Below the pieces are notes generated by a model. The model saw only the letters and a list, made by a program, of their open reading frames with translations. It ran no database searches and was not told the DNA's origin. Of a DNA stretch of 64,000 nucleotides, positions 36,140 to 47,696 are shown piece by piece. Position 1 is the stretch's first letter, and the number at the start of each line of letters is the position of its first letter. The translations under genes were made by a program, and so were the position numbers. Source of the DNA: Hofstenia miamia (taxonomy: Eukaryota > Xenacoelomorpha > Acoela). The stretch lies in contig SCFE01000030.1 of the NCBI GenBank assembly GCA_004352715.1, positions 581,178 to 645,177 of the forward strand, written 5' to 3'.

Positions 36140-37680
36140 ATCCGATTTTTCAAGAACTTTAAAATACCTAGTGTTTAGATGATAAATACCTCTAAAACTC
36201 ATGGCAGCAACAGTTTCAACCATTTTGTTTTCGGTAAATATACCACCTAAGTTCTGTCTAGACCCTAGTGTTTTGCGTGCAGCCCGTAGCCCGCAGGCAT
36301 AGGACGGGCGGGTAACGTGCATGAAGTCAATGGACAGGCACGGTCATAAAATATTTTCCCAGACATTTATCTGAACATTTGCATATGTTTCTTTTAAAGT
36401 TTTTACTTAGGTACATCTGTACAAATATAAAATACCTTGCAAATTTTTGTCTGATGTCTTTTTATTAGAAATCAGACTCATTTTAGGTCACTCGTCTATA
36501 GTTAATCGGCGGTCGATTTATGGCACAGTCGAGAACGGGCGAGCGGGCATCGGGTGGAGAGGGTCACATGGGTACACTAAATTTTTCTATCCGCCAAACA
36601 CTACCAGATATACGGTGCGCAAAGTCAGATTCGCTGGGCCATAGAAACCCTCATAAATTGTAAAATTGTCTAGGTTTTTTAGTGTAAATTGTAATCTCAA
36701 GATTGCTTGTAGATCATTCTCATTTAATTGAATTCGGTAATTTCGTTTGGTTTATACTCGCAGTATTTGAAATTCTATGTGATATTTTGCAACCTACGTT
36801 TTTGCGGCATTTGTTTATTATTTATTTGATCAAGTTCATCAATTTTTTCAATGAGAATTATTTTGCCAATGCTTTGCAAAACGAACTTCCTTTAGGTTAA
36901 GAAGTCATAATGTTTTCTTTGACATGCGGAAAAATTGTATTGAAAGAATTCCACAAAAAGGGATAATTAAACCCAAAGTGCAAGAAATCGAAATCCTATT
37001 TACTCTAAATTATTATTACGTCATTGTGACAGTACAATTCTCAAGATTTGGCATTTCTGAACAGATAGTCATGTTTGATTTGGTTATTGATTTAATCAGT
37101 AAAGCAATGTAATAAATACAATGTAATCATTGATAATTTTTAGCAAATATTTTCATTTTGAAGAACAACAAAATCTTTGTCTCAATATGCCATGCTTGTT
37201 TAGACAACAGTAAATTTACAAACATTTATTGTTATGAAATTGTTGCCTTCTAAAATATTATTACCTACCTGAATTTTGTTACTGGCGACAATTTGCTATT
37301 TTAAGATTCAGTTAATACGAACTATATCAAAAGAATTGTTTTTTACTTTACATTTGAACAGTTTCGTCGTAGTGTTATTAAAATTATAGGGGTGGTGCAA
37401 TGCAGGACAGTAAACTAAGGGCCTCAAAATGTGATTATGGGAGAGTGGAAAAAATCTTTTTGATGTTGTAGGGTATTGAAAACAGATGTTACACATGAAT
37501 ATGATATGAGCAAATTTCGAGATATGCTATTTAGCAGTTTAAAAACATTTGAAAAAAAATGCTATGTCTTAGCAAACTTAAAAATTGTAAAAACACATGC
37601 TGAAACAGTAGTGAATCAAATTCAAATACATTACATATTGTATTGAAATACCAAAATATGCCCTTGACATCGAAATGTCT
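36140..37680. other. Non-coding, with GC-rich element-like patches
   Basis: Patches at about 36280-36320 (CCCGTAGCCCGCAGGCATAG, then GACGGGCGGGTAACG) and 36500-36570 (CGAGAACGGGCGAGCGGGCA) could be the two ends of a worn element of about 300 bases. Terminal repeats are too weak to fix. The rest is AT-rich with nothing supported. Confidence 0.35.
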
Positions 37681-37689
37681 ATGAATTTT

Positions 37690-38352
37690 ATCAACTCATG
37701 GGCCCAGGCTGGGCCTCCTATATAATTATATAATTAGCTGACCTATGAGCCGGAGTGGTGTCTCTTCACAATTACAGTATTACGGCCATGTTTCTTGCTT
37801 GTAAAACCAAATGTATGATATCATATAAAACAGCCATTATTGTCCCATTGCTGGCTTGTTGATTGGATATATCGTCTTACATTATACTATATAATGGCCG
37901 AAAGCATTATATCGTCATATATTGTTTTATATATATATATATATATAACCGAAAGCGTGATTTTCCTATATTTGAATGTGTCATACATCGTCCTATAGTG
38001 TCCTATATATGCCCGACTGAGTCATATGTCTTATGTATATTCTAAGAAATCGAAGTGTCTTTTTTTAATGTTACTACGAACTACTGATGGAGTATAGTTG
38101 CTATCGTGAATTCCGGATATTACAAAATAGATTATACACATCTCATGACCTGCAATTAAGTAACTTTGCGGATTTGATTCAGTTACAAGTAAAAGCATAT
38201 TAATCAAATTGCACAGTTTTTATAGATTATTTTTTTTTAAATATGGTAGTTAGCTAATGAGTTTGGTGTATTCTATACTAATACCTAATCCGGCAAATTA
38301 GCTAATACGCCTCCTTTCAGGTCTTGATGATAGCGGATCAGTGATTGTCAAC

Positions 38353-38390
<38 letters not shown>

Positions 38391-38905
38391 TCATTTTGAA
38401 AATATAGGCCTTTTAAAAGTATGCAGACGGCATGTGTTGAGTTTAGAATTCATCACTACTAAAAATAGCCTGTTGTAATATGAAAGTGGTCTATGTTGAA
38501 ATTCAAAACAAGTAATTTTAAAATTTTGATGGAGCTCTGTTATTGAGCTTTTTATCGATTATGAGTGCAAATATAGACCCATTTCGAAGCATAGTAAAAA
38601 CAATACAAAATGTGATTTTTTTAAATGAGCCAATTTTAAATTATTTGGTCGATATCAATATATAACTATCAATCGACGATTACTTGACACATTTCTATGC
38701 TATGGGACAAAAAACGTTTGAAAAAGTTGCCTTGTAGGTTTATGGAATGAGCAAAATACTGAAAGCGCCTTGCCTGGATTGGGCTGAGAAAAGATCAAAA
38801 TTTTGTGGGCTGCCCATATAAGCCATGGGCCGCATTAAAAAATATAGGTGGGACCGAAATGGGTCTGGATTTCAAAAACTTGGCCCATGTCCCGCCCTGG
38901 TTATT
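37690..38905. mobile_element. Possible hAT-like non-autonomous element with GGGCC-rich ends
   Basis: The left end has ATGGGCCCAGGCTGGGCC (37698 on). The right end read on the - strand has CCAGGGCGGGACATGGGCCA (ending about 38901), and further GGGC-rich words occur at 38775-38880. In between are (TA)n tracts (37926-37948, 38357-38388) and a stretch (37865-38040) with repeated ATATCGTC and CCGAAAGC words. No target duplication was found, so limits and class are tentative. Confidence 0.3.
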
Positions 38906-41286
38906 ATAAATGATAAATAGGGTGTTTTGGCATACATATAAAGTAAAATACAACCGACCTGATTATTTACATGTTCAATCTTATAATACATTACTTCTGC
39001 TAGATTAAACTGTATGGATGTTGGTTGTCTATGATTAAATAGTCAACTAACCATTTTAGTTTTTACGAGCGAATAAATAATGGACTAGAGAAGATTTTCT
39101 TGTTAAAAGCTTATGCTCATTAATTTTCAAGAAAATTCACGGGCTTGCCAATTTCATGTATTCATTCAAAGCATTGTCTACATGTACAATGTTAACTGTT
39201 TATAGATTATATAAATGCAAAGCGCTCAGTGACAATTTAATTTATTGCATACTTAGATGTCATCTTACCTAATTGTTTGTTTGACATCGGTATCTTCATT
39301 AAAATTGAATGATTTACGGCAAATGTAAACAATGATACAAATTATCTATCATACATACAACTTACTTTAACATCTGAGTATTCACTTGAATAAATTTTAA
39401 TATTTGATGCGTGTGTGTCTAAATCAAATACAACTTGGAGGTCCTATTTTTTCTTGACTACACAAAATATTTAATATTTATTATGAAATTGTTCCTTTGA
39501 GGATCAAGCCAACTATAGGCATTAACTTACAAGCACCCCTACACAAAGCTGAGAACAACTGCAGTTTGTAAAAATATGTTATTAACTTATATTTTTGAGG
39601 CAGTATATGTCTGCACATCGGCTTGCTAATCTTTCTTAATAAATACCACTTTCGAATCAAGGATATTTTGTTTCATCGATTCGCTATTTTTTAATGACTA
39701 GCACTCAAAGAAAGCACAAGCGATTCAAAGTTTATTCAATTGTTTTATTTTTAATACTTTTATTAAGTAATTCACTAACTTTGTAATTAGTAATTATTTG
39801 AATAGCTTCTGTTTCGGACATATTATATAATCACAGTTTAGACAAGAGCTAGACTCAACCCAAGCATGGTGTCTCTCAGTCCTGGAAACTCAAATCCCTA
39901 ACATCGATTACTATAGATAGAAATTTTGTGTTAGCACTCATTGTAGCATGAAATTCACTGCATGATTTTTACTGCGCATTCTTTTTAATAACTCTGCTCA
40001 ATGCTTGTCTAGGCCCGTTTCAATACCATGTCAATATCGATGTTTAAGTTGCATGATCTCGGGAATGAACTTGCTGTAGATACCATGGAACTTGCTTGTC
40101 ATGGTTAAGTGATTTCTTAAAATACTACTAAGATGCATTTTTAATTTAGAAAAACTATGCAATATTTTGCTTATGTTCCTTCAATATTTAAAATGTTATC
40201 TTAATAAGAATGATAATTCTATTCTGATTTTATTAGATATGTGATTATCATTTGAGTTCTATTACCGAAGGATTACTTCTGACCAGTCTTTTGCTAGTAT
40301 GATAATTATTTTTCGTTAAACTGGAAGTTTCTTAAAAATGTTGGTTGTGGAGCACATGTCTCAGATTTTGAGACAATATATTCAACTGTCAAAATAGTAA
40401 AATGAGCAGTCCATGCATATGAATTCATAGTTCCTTTAACCCAATAAATAAGCAAATTATTAGAACAGGTTAATGTTCGAAAATAAATTTTTATATTACA
40501 ATTATATTTGGTTAGTTAGCAGGGTTGCCAATAGACAAATTATAAAGACTAACTTACTTAAGATATACATCATGGTTGCACTAAGAAATCCTAAAGTGCT
40601 TTTTGTTGTTTGTGAATGTTTGTTGTTTTCTGATTGTGCAAAGACATACTCAAGCAAATGCTAGTGGGTTGGTCCAGCCAACCATGCCACACATGTTGAG
40701 ACAATTATTTGCGAATTGTATAGGTCATGAGTTGAGTGAGGAAATTGACATTTTTATTTGGTTTTGGATTTGGCTGGCTAAAATTTTTTGAAAAATGGAT
40801 TTAGACGTACAGAATTTTTTCTAGCCTTTGCAAACATATGATAAATACAATTTAAAATTTCATATGCAAGCATAATAATCCACTTGGATTCTTCCGAAAC
40901 ATGCATACACAAAAATTTTGTTAGAAGAGTTTTGTTGATTGAGAAATTATTATGCATTGATTATATAGATAATTTTGGGACATTGGGTCATTTTTAATTT
41001 CCATTTTAGGCATTTTTTCTGATCAGTTATAGGCCAGCATAAAATCCTATTATTGAAGTGGAATCATCTTGATATAGAAAATTCAATGCATTTTCAATTT
41101 TTTGGAATTGTTGTGTACAAGCAATCCATTTCAGAAACATAAAACTAATGACAATCACTCTAGATTCTCCGTTTGCAACTTATTCAATTTTAATCCTATT
41201 AAATTCTGCATCTGCATTGTTCCATTAAATGCGATTCTATATAAAATATGCTCAAAGTATAAAATGAAGTATCACAAACACTCTAG
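38906..41286. other. AT-rich intergenic stretch
   Basis: Two overlapping short frames (40473-40664 and 40603-40791) have no recognised motif. No gene, RNA or element could be supported. Confidence 0.45.
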
Positions 41287-41294
41287 TCCACTTG

Positions 41295-41530
41295 CAATGG
41301 CGCGTTTAGGAGGGGGGGGCAACCACCCTTCTGGGGCCAACTGAGAAACCTTTTCCTCAAAATTGAAATTAGTTCCCTTTAATTCAAGATGAAATTTATC
41401 GATTTTCTGCCAAAAAACAGACGATTTCATTTTTGTAATATTACTTTTGCTCAAAAAACATTTTGCTCACCATTTTTTCTGTAAAAATGTGTGTCAACCC
41501 TCCGTTTTAAAAAGCCTAAGCGCTCCGCTG
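41295..41530. mobile_element. hAT-like MITE (236 bp)
   Basis: The left end CAATGGCGCGTTTAGG and the reverse complement of the right end, CAGCGGAGCGCTTAGG, agree at 12 of 16 positions. Flanking octamers TCCACTTG (41287-41294) and TCCATTTG (41531-41538) differ at one base, which fits an aged 8-bp hAT target duplication. The interior is non-coding. It is older than the MITE at 31277 judging by the divergence of both termini and duplication. Confidence 0.6.
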
Positions 41531-41539
41531 TCCATTTGC

Positions 41540-42489
41540 AACAGCAACCATGTGCGTTGAATTTGATATGCTTTCATCTTTGCTATGTAGACACTATGAG
41601 CAGGTCAAACAAGTGAAAAATTTCAAATATGATCGATTAAGAAAGCAAATATTTACTGCAATTCACTCAATTTCGTTCAATTGCTTTTTTGACAATGTAC
41701 ATCAATACAATAAAGGTCTGTATTTTTAATTGTCATGTCATCATAGACGCAGACGATTCTAGAATTTATATTGAAAATTCGAAAAACGGTTGGGAGATAA
41801 ATAATTTAATGTTATGGACATAATGTTTAAAATTTAGAATTAAAAATTCTTTCATTATTGCATCCAGATGGCGATACAGATCACTCTGAAAATAACGAAG
41901 TCATGACACATCTCTGGCGAAAATTTCAGGTCAATACGTTTATGCTTTTTACTAAAAAATAATAGAAGACAAACAAAGGATAAAGCAGCTAACCCTACCA
42001 AAGCCATAAACTCTTTGTCTAAAGTAAAGGATATCAGCTACTGTTCGATGTACTTATTTGGCAATGCGTTAAATACCCCGGCCCCCAATGGACCATATAA
42101 TCCATAAAAAATTACCTCCATTTCGTTTACACCTCTTAAACTTCAAATTCACCAAATCTAAATTCAGATTTTCCTTTATTACATTTTATACTTTCAGTGG
42201 TAAATGAAAAAATGGGAAAAGCACAGAGTTATTCATTTCAAGCAATTGTATGTATTAATGACATTCTTAAGAGAGTACTCATAGTTGATAGAAATGAAAA
42301 AGTGTGCATCAATGCATTGTTCTCATCATCAATCTTGATGTCGCCTACAAGAACTTGAAGACCAGTCCATCGCACCTTAGGCCTTCCCATTTTATGCTCC
42401 TTGTTAAAAAATTTTCTTAAAACTTAAAATATAATCTACACACCGAAGTTGAAAAATTTAAATGAGTTTCAGAAGAGTATATGATACTA
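41540..42489. other. AT-rich non-coding stretch
   Basis: Nothing supported. Confidence 0.45.
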
Positions 42490-42640
42490 AAGAAAATCAT
42501 CAAAATGTAAACATGTTTTTTTTCAACACATTGTATATAAATTATGTGCCATTCACTCCATTTGGGTTGATTTGTGTGTTCTGTTGCATAATAGAAATTT
42601 ATTTTTGAAATTTTTGCCAAAGCAAATTGCCCTCTAATAC
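42490..42640 (-). repeat. Dispersed coding-like repeat, copy 2
   Basis: The - strand partner of 30395-30560: about 95 bases of DNA similarity (shared TATACAATGTGTTGAA and AATCAACC words) and the same NQP..xE..II.IQCVE protein spine. The - strand frame extends upstream with NEDPSIRGQFALAKI. Opposite orientation and a distance of about 12 kb argue for separate insertions of one element. Confidence 0.45.
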
Positions 42641-43465
42641 TAGGATCTTCATTGGTAAACGAAAATACCACATTCTAGTGATATTTAAAATTAGAAAAAT
42701 ATAACAATTTATATATTCAACGAGGTCTCCGATTTTGTTCGGTTTTACACTACCTATGGTTAATTAGTTATATTAGAATCAAAGTTAGCATATTCTAAAA
42801 ATTATGTACAAAATAAGGATATCCATTTTAGACGAATTTCTCTTATTAATCATTATCAAACATAAAAAACAAACTGTTTATATTTGAACATTGATGTGAC
42901 TATAATTATTTCAGATAAAATCACTTAAACTATCATTCACGTTAACCTAAATTCGCTTTATCATGTATTTGTAACATTTTGTGAAATTATGTAATCTTTG
43001 AATTTTATAAACCATTAAAATAGACTTTTTTCACTTATGATGCGCATTGTTTCATTTTTTGGTGAATCGGGGGTTCACTATAATGTTAACAAACAGTATG
43101 AACAGCTAGTAATGCCTGCAAGTTTAATTGAAAATACCAATAATGCCTTGTTTTTATTTACAATATGCTTATGAGTTCCTTGTTTAAACAAGTACTGTGA
43201 AGCATGGTGTGAGATTTTTGTACAATTAGTATAATTTGGTACTACAAACGCAATTTGTGAGAATTGTTTTCTTTTCTATTTTAGTCAAAATTTATTTTAA
43301 ACATTTTTTGGGAAAATTGGAACATGAATTTCAAAATCTCTCCTTTTTGACAAGGAAGGCAGAACAAATTTTGGTTAGGAGCAAGTTACACACCATATTA
43401 AATAATTAAGAGGACTTTTGTGGATTAAATTATATAATTTTGGGAGTTTTTATTAAAGGTCGATT
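42641..43465. other. AT-rich non-coding stretch
   Basis: Nothing supported. Confidence 0.4.
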
Positions 43466-43469
43466 TTAG

Positions 43470-43532
43470 TTTGAAGGGGCAACAGCCATCTCTGACCCCC
43501 TCCCCCTTCCACTTCCGTGGCCACTGCCCTGG
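43470..43532 (-). mobile_element. Possible element terminus (CAGTGGCCACGG type)
   Basis: On the - strand the segment begins CAGTGGCCACGGAAGTGGAA and runs into GGGGGAGGGGGTCAGAGATGG, resembling hAT-type MITE ends. The opposite end was not found. Confidence 0.3.
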
Positions 43533-43566
43533 GATCGACTTTAAGCGCTATACTGCAACGGAAAAG

Positions 43567-44631
43567 AGGTTTCAAAGATGTGTAGTGAGAAAAAATCATT
43601 TTATTATCTGAGGTGCTATGCTGTGGTTCAGTGAGAAAAATCATTTTATTATCTGAGGTGCTATGCTGTGGTTCAGTGAGAAAAATCATTTTATTATCTG
43701 AGGTGCTATGCTGTGGTTCAGTGAGAAAAATCATTTTATTATCTGAGGTGCTATGCTGTGGTTCAGTGAGAAAAATCATTTTATTATCTGAGGTGCTATG
43801 CTGTGGTTCAGTGAGAAAAATCATTTTATTATCTGAGGTGCTATGCTGTGGTTCAGTGAGAAAAATCATTTTATTATCTGAGGTGCTATGCTGTGGTTCA
43901 GTGAGAAAAATCATTTTATTATCTGAGGTGCTATGCTGTGGTTCAGTGAGAAAAATCATTTTATTATCTGAGGTGCTATGCTGTGGTTCAGTGAGAAAAA
44001 TCATTTTATTATCTGAGGTGCTATGCTGTGGTTCAGTGAGAAAAATCATTTTATTATCTGAGGTGCTATGCTGTGGTTCAGTGAGAAAAATCATTTTATT
44101 ATCTGAGGTGCTATGCTGTGGTTCAGTGAGAAAAATCATTTTATTATCTGAGGTGCTATGCTGTGGTTCAGTGAGAAAAATCATTTTATTATCTGAGGTG
44201 CTATGCTGTGGTTCAGTGAGAAAAATCATTTTATTATCTGAGGTGCTATGCTGTGGTTCAGTGAGAAAAATCATTTTATTATCTGAGGTGCTATGCTGTG
44301 GTTCAGTGAGAAAAATCATTTTATTATCTGAGGTGCTATGCTGTGGTTCAGTGAGAAAAATCATTTTATTATCTGAGGTGCTATGCTGTGGTTCAGTGAG
44401 AAAAATCATTTTATTATCTGAGGTGCTATGCTGTGGTTCAGTGAGAAAAATCATTTTATTATCTGAGGTGCTATGCTGTGGTTCAGTGAGAAAAATCATT
44501 TTATTATCTGAGGTGCTATGCTGTGGTTCAGTGAGAAAAATCATTTTATTATCTGAGAGGTTTCAAAGATGTGTAGTGAGAAAAATCATTTTATTATCTG
44601 AGGTGCTATGCTGTGATTCAGTGAGAAAAAT
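43567..44631. repeat. 45-bp minisatellite, 21 near-identical units, with variant end units
   Basis: The core array 43611-44555 is 21 copies of a 45-base unit beginning AGGTGCTATGCTGTGGTTCA and ending TTATTATCTG, apparently identical. At each side stands a variant unit that begins AGGTTTCAAAGATGTGTAGT and shares the second half of the core unit (about 43567-43610 and 44558-44600). A last partial core unit with one change (CTGTGATTCA) closes the array at about 44631. Because 45 is divisible by 3 and no stop falls in the used frames, both strands show frames of over 360 codons; these are by-products of the repeat, not genes. Confidence 0.95.
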
Positions 44632-44985
44632 TGGATTTGTTAATAAATTAACTTTTGACCAGATCGGTATCACATGTTTTTTAATTAATTTCAAAAATCA
44701 TTTTTAACCAAATTTTGATTATCACAATACAATTATAATTGAAACATGGAGCATGTAGTCATGCAAGTAGAAGTAGCGATGGCTTAAATCTTTTGCAATA
44801 CTTATATTTTGCGGAATATGCATTGGTCTTATTTTAATGCATCTTGAGTTACGCATCATTTATTATCACTATATTCTGATGGTGAAGATCGAGAAAATTG
44901 AAAATGGCCTGTCAATTATTTTTGTGAAAGCGAGCAATTAAAGAGCATATCATTTGATACTCCACTTCCCTTTGAATTTTATCTT
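44632..44985. other. AT-rich non-coding stretch
   Basis: Nothing supported. Confidence 0.4.
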
Positions 44986-45752
44986 AAAAATTCAATTATA
45001 AATTTTTTGTATAAAATGATGTCGCGTGCACTTCATTTAAACTTCTAAAGTATTTTAAAAATTTCCAGAAGTGTTTTATAAATTTATGTTTGCTTGAAAC
45101 TGTGACATTGCCAATTTGGCCAATTCTAAACTCAGAAGTTCAAGGATTTCTTCTTATTGCGAATGAAATATTTCATATCAATTTTTATACCTACAGTAAA
45201 CCACAACATTTTATACAAAACAAATTCATAATGTTGCTATATTTTTGAAATTACTCTGCTTTCTTGCCAATATTATTAAAGAGTTTCTCAAACAACGTTT
45301 AAGAAGCAAACCTGCAAAACTTATTGAGAAATTATTTTTTAGCATTCATAGTCATTTGAAAATTAATAATTAATTTTTTCAACTTTGTAACTACAGTATT
45401 TCCCGCTGAATTTTGTCCAAACGCTATATTTATTAATCTAACCGCAGTAATATTTAAGACAAATTGCATACTATCTAAACAGTATTCATTTTATTCCAAG
45501 TACCACACAATTTAGTCTCAGTGCCACAGAATAATGTATGATCGCAACCTTATGCTGCCCAGGAATTTCTATAAAATTTTATAGTTCTTGAAATAATTTT
45601 AAATACGCCATTGGCGCAGCGACCCGTGACTTTGTACACGATACTTCTAAATGGGTTTGGGAGGTCGATCCACATATAGAGAAGCAGTTAAAGTTCATTA
45701 TCGCTCACATGGGTTCTAAGCAGTTAAAGTTCGTTATTGCTCACATGGGTTC
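44986..45752 (+). repeat. 767-bp duplicated segment, copy 1
   Basis: From AAAAATTCAATTATAAATTT onwards this segment matches 47697-48463 base for base wherever compared, at a constant offset of 2711. It contains the left part of dispersed repeat copy D and the first units of the 36-bp minisatellite. Confidence 0.9.
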
Positions 45753-47110
45753 TAGCAGTTAAAGTTCGTTATTGCTCACATGGGTTCTAAGCAGTTAAAG
45801 TTCGTTATTGCTCACATGGGTTCTAAGCAGTTAAAGTTCGTTATTGCTCACATGGGTTCTAAGCAGTTAAAGTTCGTTATTGCTCACATGGGTTCTAAGC
45901 AGTTAAAGTTCGTTATTGCTCACATGGGTTCTAAGCAGTTAAAGTTCGTTATTGCTCACATGGGTTCTAAGCAGTTAAAGTTCGTTATTGCTCACATGGG
46001 TTCTAAGCAGTTAAAGTTCGTTATTGCTCACATGGGTTCTAAGCAGTTAAAGTTCGTTATTGCTCACATGGGTTCTAAGCAGTTAAAGTTCGTTATTGCT
46101 CACATGGGTTCTAAGCAGTTAAAGTTCGTTATTGCTCACATGGGTTCTAAGCAGTTAAAGTTCGTTATTGCTCACATGGGTTCTAAGCAGTTAAAGTTCG
46201 TTATTGCTCACATGGGTTCTAAGCAGTTAAAGTTCGTTATTGCTCACATGGGTTCTAAGCAGTTAAAGTTCGTTATTGCTCACATGGGTTCTAAGCAGTT
46301 AAAGTTCGTTATTGCTCACATGGGTTCTAAGCAGTTAAAGTTCGTTATTGCTCACATGGGTTCTAAGCAGTTAAAGTTCGTTATTGCTCACATGGGTTCT
46401 AAGCAGTTAAAGTTCGTTATTGCTCACATGGGTTCTAAGCAGTTAAAGTTCGTTATTGCTCACATGGGTTCTAAGCAGTTAAAGTTCGTTATTGCTCACA
46501 TGGGTTCTAAGCAGTTAAAGTTCGTTATTGCTCACATGGGTTCTAAGCAGTTAAAGTTCGTTATTGCTCACATGGGTTCTAAGCAGTTAAAGTTCGTTAT
46601 TGCTCACATGGGTTCTAAGCAGTTAAAGTTCGTTATTGCTCACATGGGTTCTAAGCAGTTAAAGTTCGTTATTGCTCACATGGGTTCTAAGCAGTTAAAG
46701 TTCGTTATTGCTCACATGGGTTCTAAGCAGTTAAAGTTCGTTATTGCTCACATGGGTTCTAAGCAGTTAAAGTTCGTTATTGCTCACATGGGTTCTAAGC
46801 AGTTAAAGTTCGTTATTGCTCACATGGGTTCTAAGCAGTTAAAGTTCGTTATTGCTCACATGGGTTCTAAGCAGTTAAAGTTAGTTATTGCTCACATGGG
46901 TTCTAAGCGTTTGTTATTGCTCACATGGGTTCTAAGCAGTTGAAGTTCGCCCAGCAATAAGCTGTAATAAATTCATCCATGGATCGCAATTTCTAAATTT
47001 CCTAATATGCTCGGAGAAGATACTCTGAAAATGTATCTTTTTAGAAGGACACCTGGCTGCTTAAGGTTAAGTGTATCCTCGATGCAACAGAAAAGAATGT
47101 GTGAATGATA
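45550..47110 (+). repeat. Dispersed repeat family, copy D (carrying the 36-bp minisatellite)
   Basis: The left part has CCCAGGAATTTCTATAAAAT, GCGACCCGTGACTTTGTACA and AAATGGGTTTGGGAGG. The right part has ATGCTCGGAGAAGATACTCT and AGGACACCTGGCTGCTTAAG (about 47044). All are in the order seen in copies A-C. In the middle, where copy C reads AAGCAGTCAAAG...TCATGGGCTCAAAA once, copy D has the 36-bp tandem array. Confidence 0.65.
45682..46941. repeat. 36-bp minisatellite, about 34 units
   Basis: Tandem copies of a 36-base unit containing TGGGTTCTAAGCAGTTAAAG and TTCGTTATTGCTCACA. The first unit differs (TTCATTATCGCTCACA), an early unit lacks one base (near 45752), and the last few units carry changes (GTTAGTT; a shortened unit near 46908). 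Edge units are diverged and inner units uniform, which is typical of unequal exchange. The long + frame (12 residues per unit, MGSKQLKFVIAH) is a by-product of a unit length divisible by 3. Confidence 0.95.
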
Positions 47111-47696
47111 CTAACAAGCTTTAAAATTCTGCATATTTTTAAATATTTTTTCTAAATTACATATACATTCATTTACATTTTAAAATACAGTACATTAAAT
47201 AAATTAAATATCGAAAATTTTTTTAAAAATTAAAAAATATTTTAATCACAGCCAATTATCTCGTGTGTTTCAGGCCTAATGTCCTCTTCAATAAATGTAT
47301 AGAATTGCTCTTTTGGAGTTACGTCGACTTAAAAATATATTGGCAAATGTAAATATATATGTCTTTTATAGATAACCTTTGTTTATCTAAGCTTATTCTA
47401 CATTTATTTTAAGAGTTTATTGAGGATTAAATTGCATGGTATTTGAATTACACTGCATGACACTTCACTCAAATAGTATGGCGTTTGGACAAGTCCAACG
47501 GGAAATGCTTTTGATATCTCAAAAAAGAGGAGGCAGTTGTGTGTTTTTGCAAACTGAATCAAATATTCAAGGTGCAAATTTTCGTAACTTTTTCAAAAAC
47601 CTGTGTAGCAATTCGAACTGAAATGATATTCATAAGGCCATGGAGCTTATACTAGGACTTGATTCGTTTTTAAGAATTGCACAGATTCAAGGAACT
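47111..47696. other. AT-rich non-coding stretch
   Basis: Holds a 61-codon frame (47436-47621) with no recognisable feature. Nothing supported. Confidence 0.4.

Noticed and set aside
35833-36162. A 109-codon hydrophobic + strand frame (possible membrane protein)
   Set aside because: It starts at a non-ATG codon and is the pyrimidine-rich complement of a - strand LINE remnant. The hydrophobicity comes from CT-rich codons.
43453-44707. Two long frames (over 360 codons, one on each strand) across the 45-bp array
   Set aside because: The unit length is a multiple of three with no stop in those frames, so the frames follow automatically. Identical units on both strands and no start or end outside the array argue against a repeat protein.
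45780-46943. A 387-codon frame of repeated MGSKQLKFVIAH
   Set aside because: By-product of the 36-bp minisatellite. The array lies inside a non-coding dispersed repeat, and copies A-C have no matching frame.
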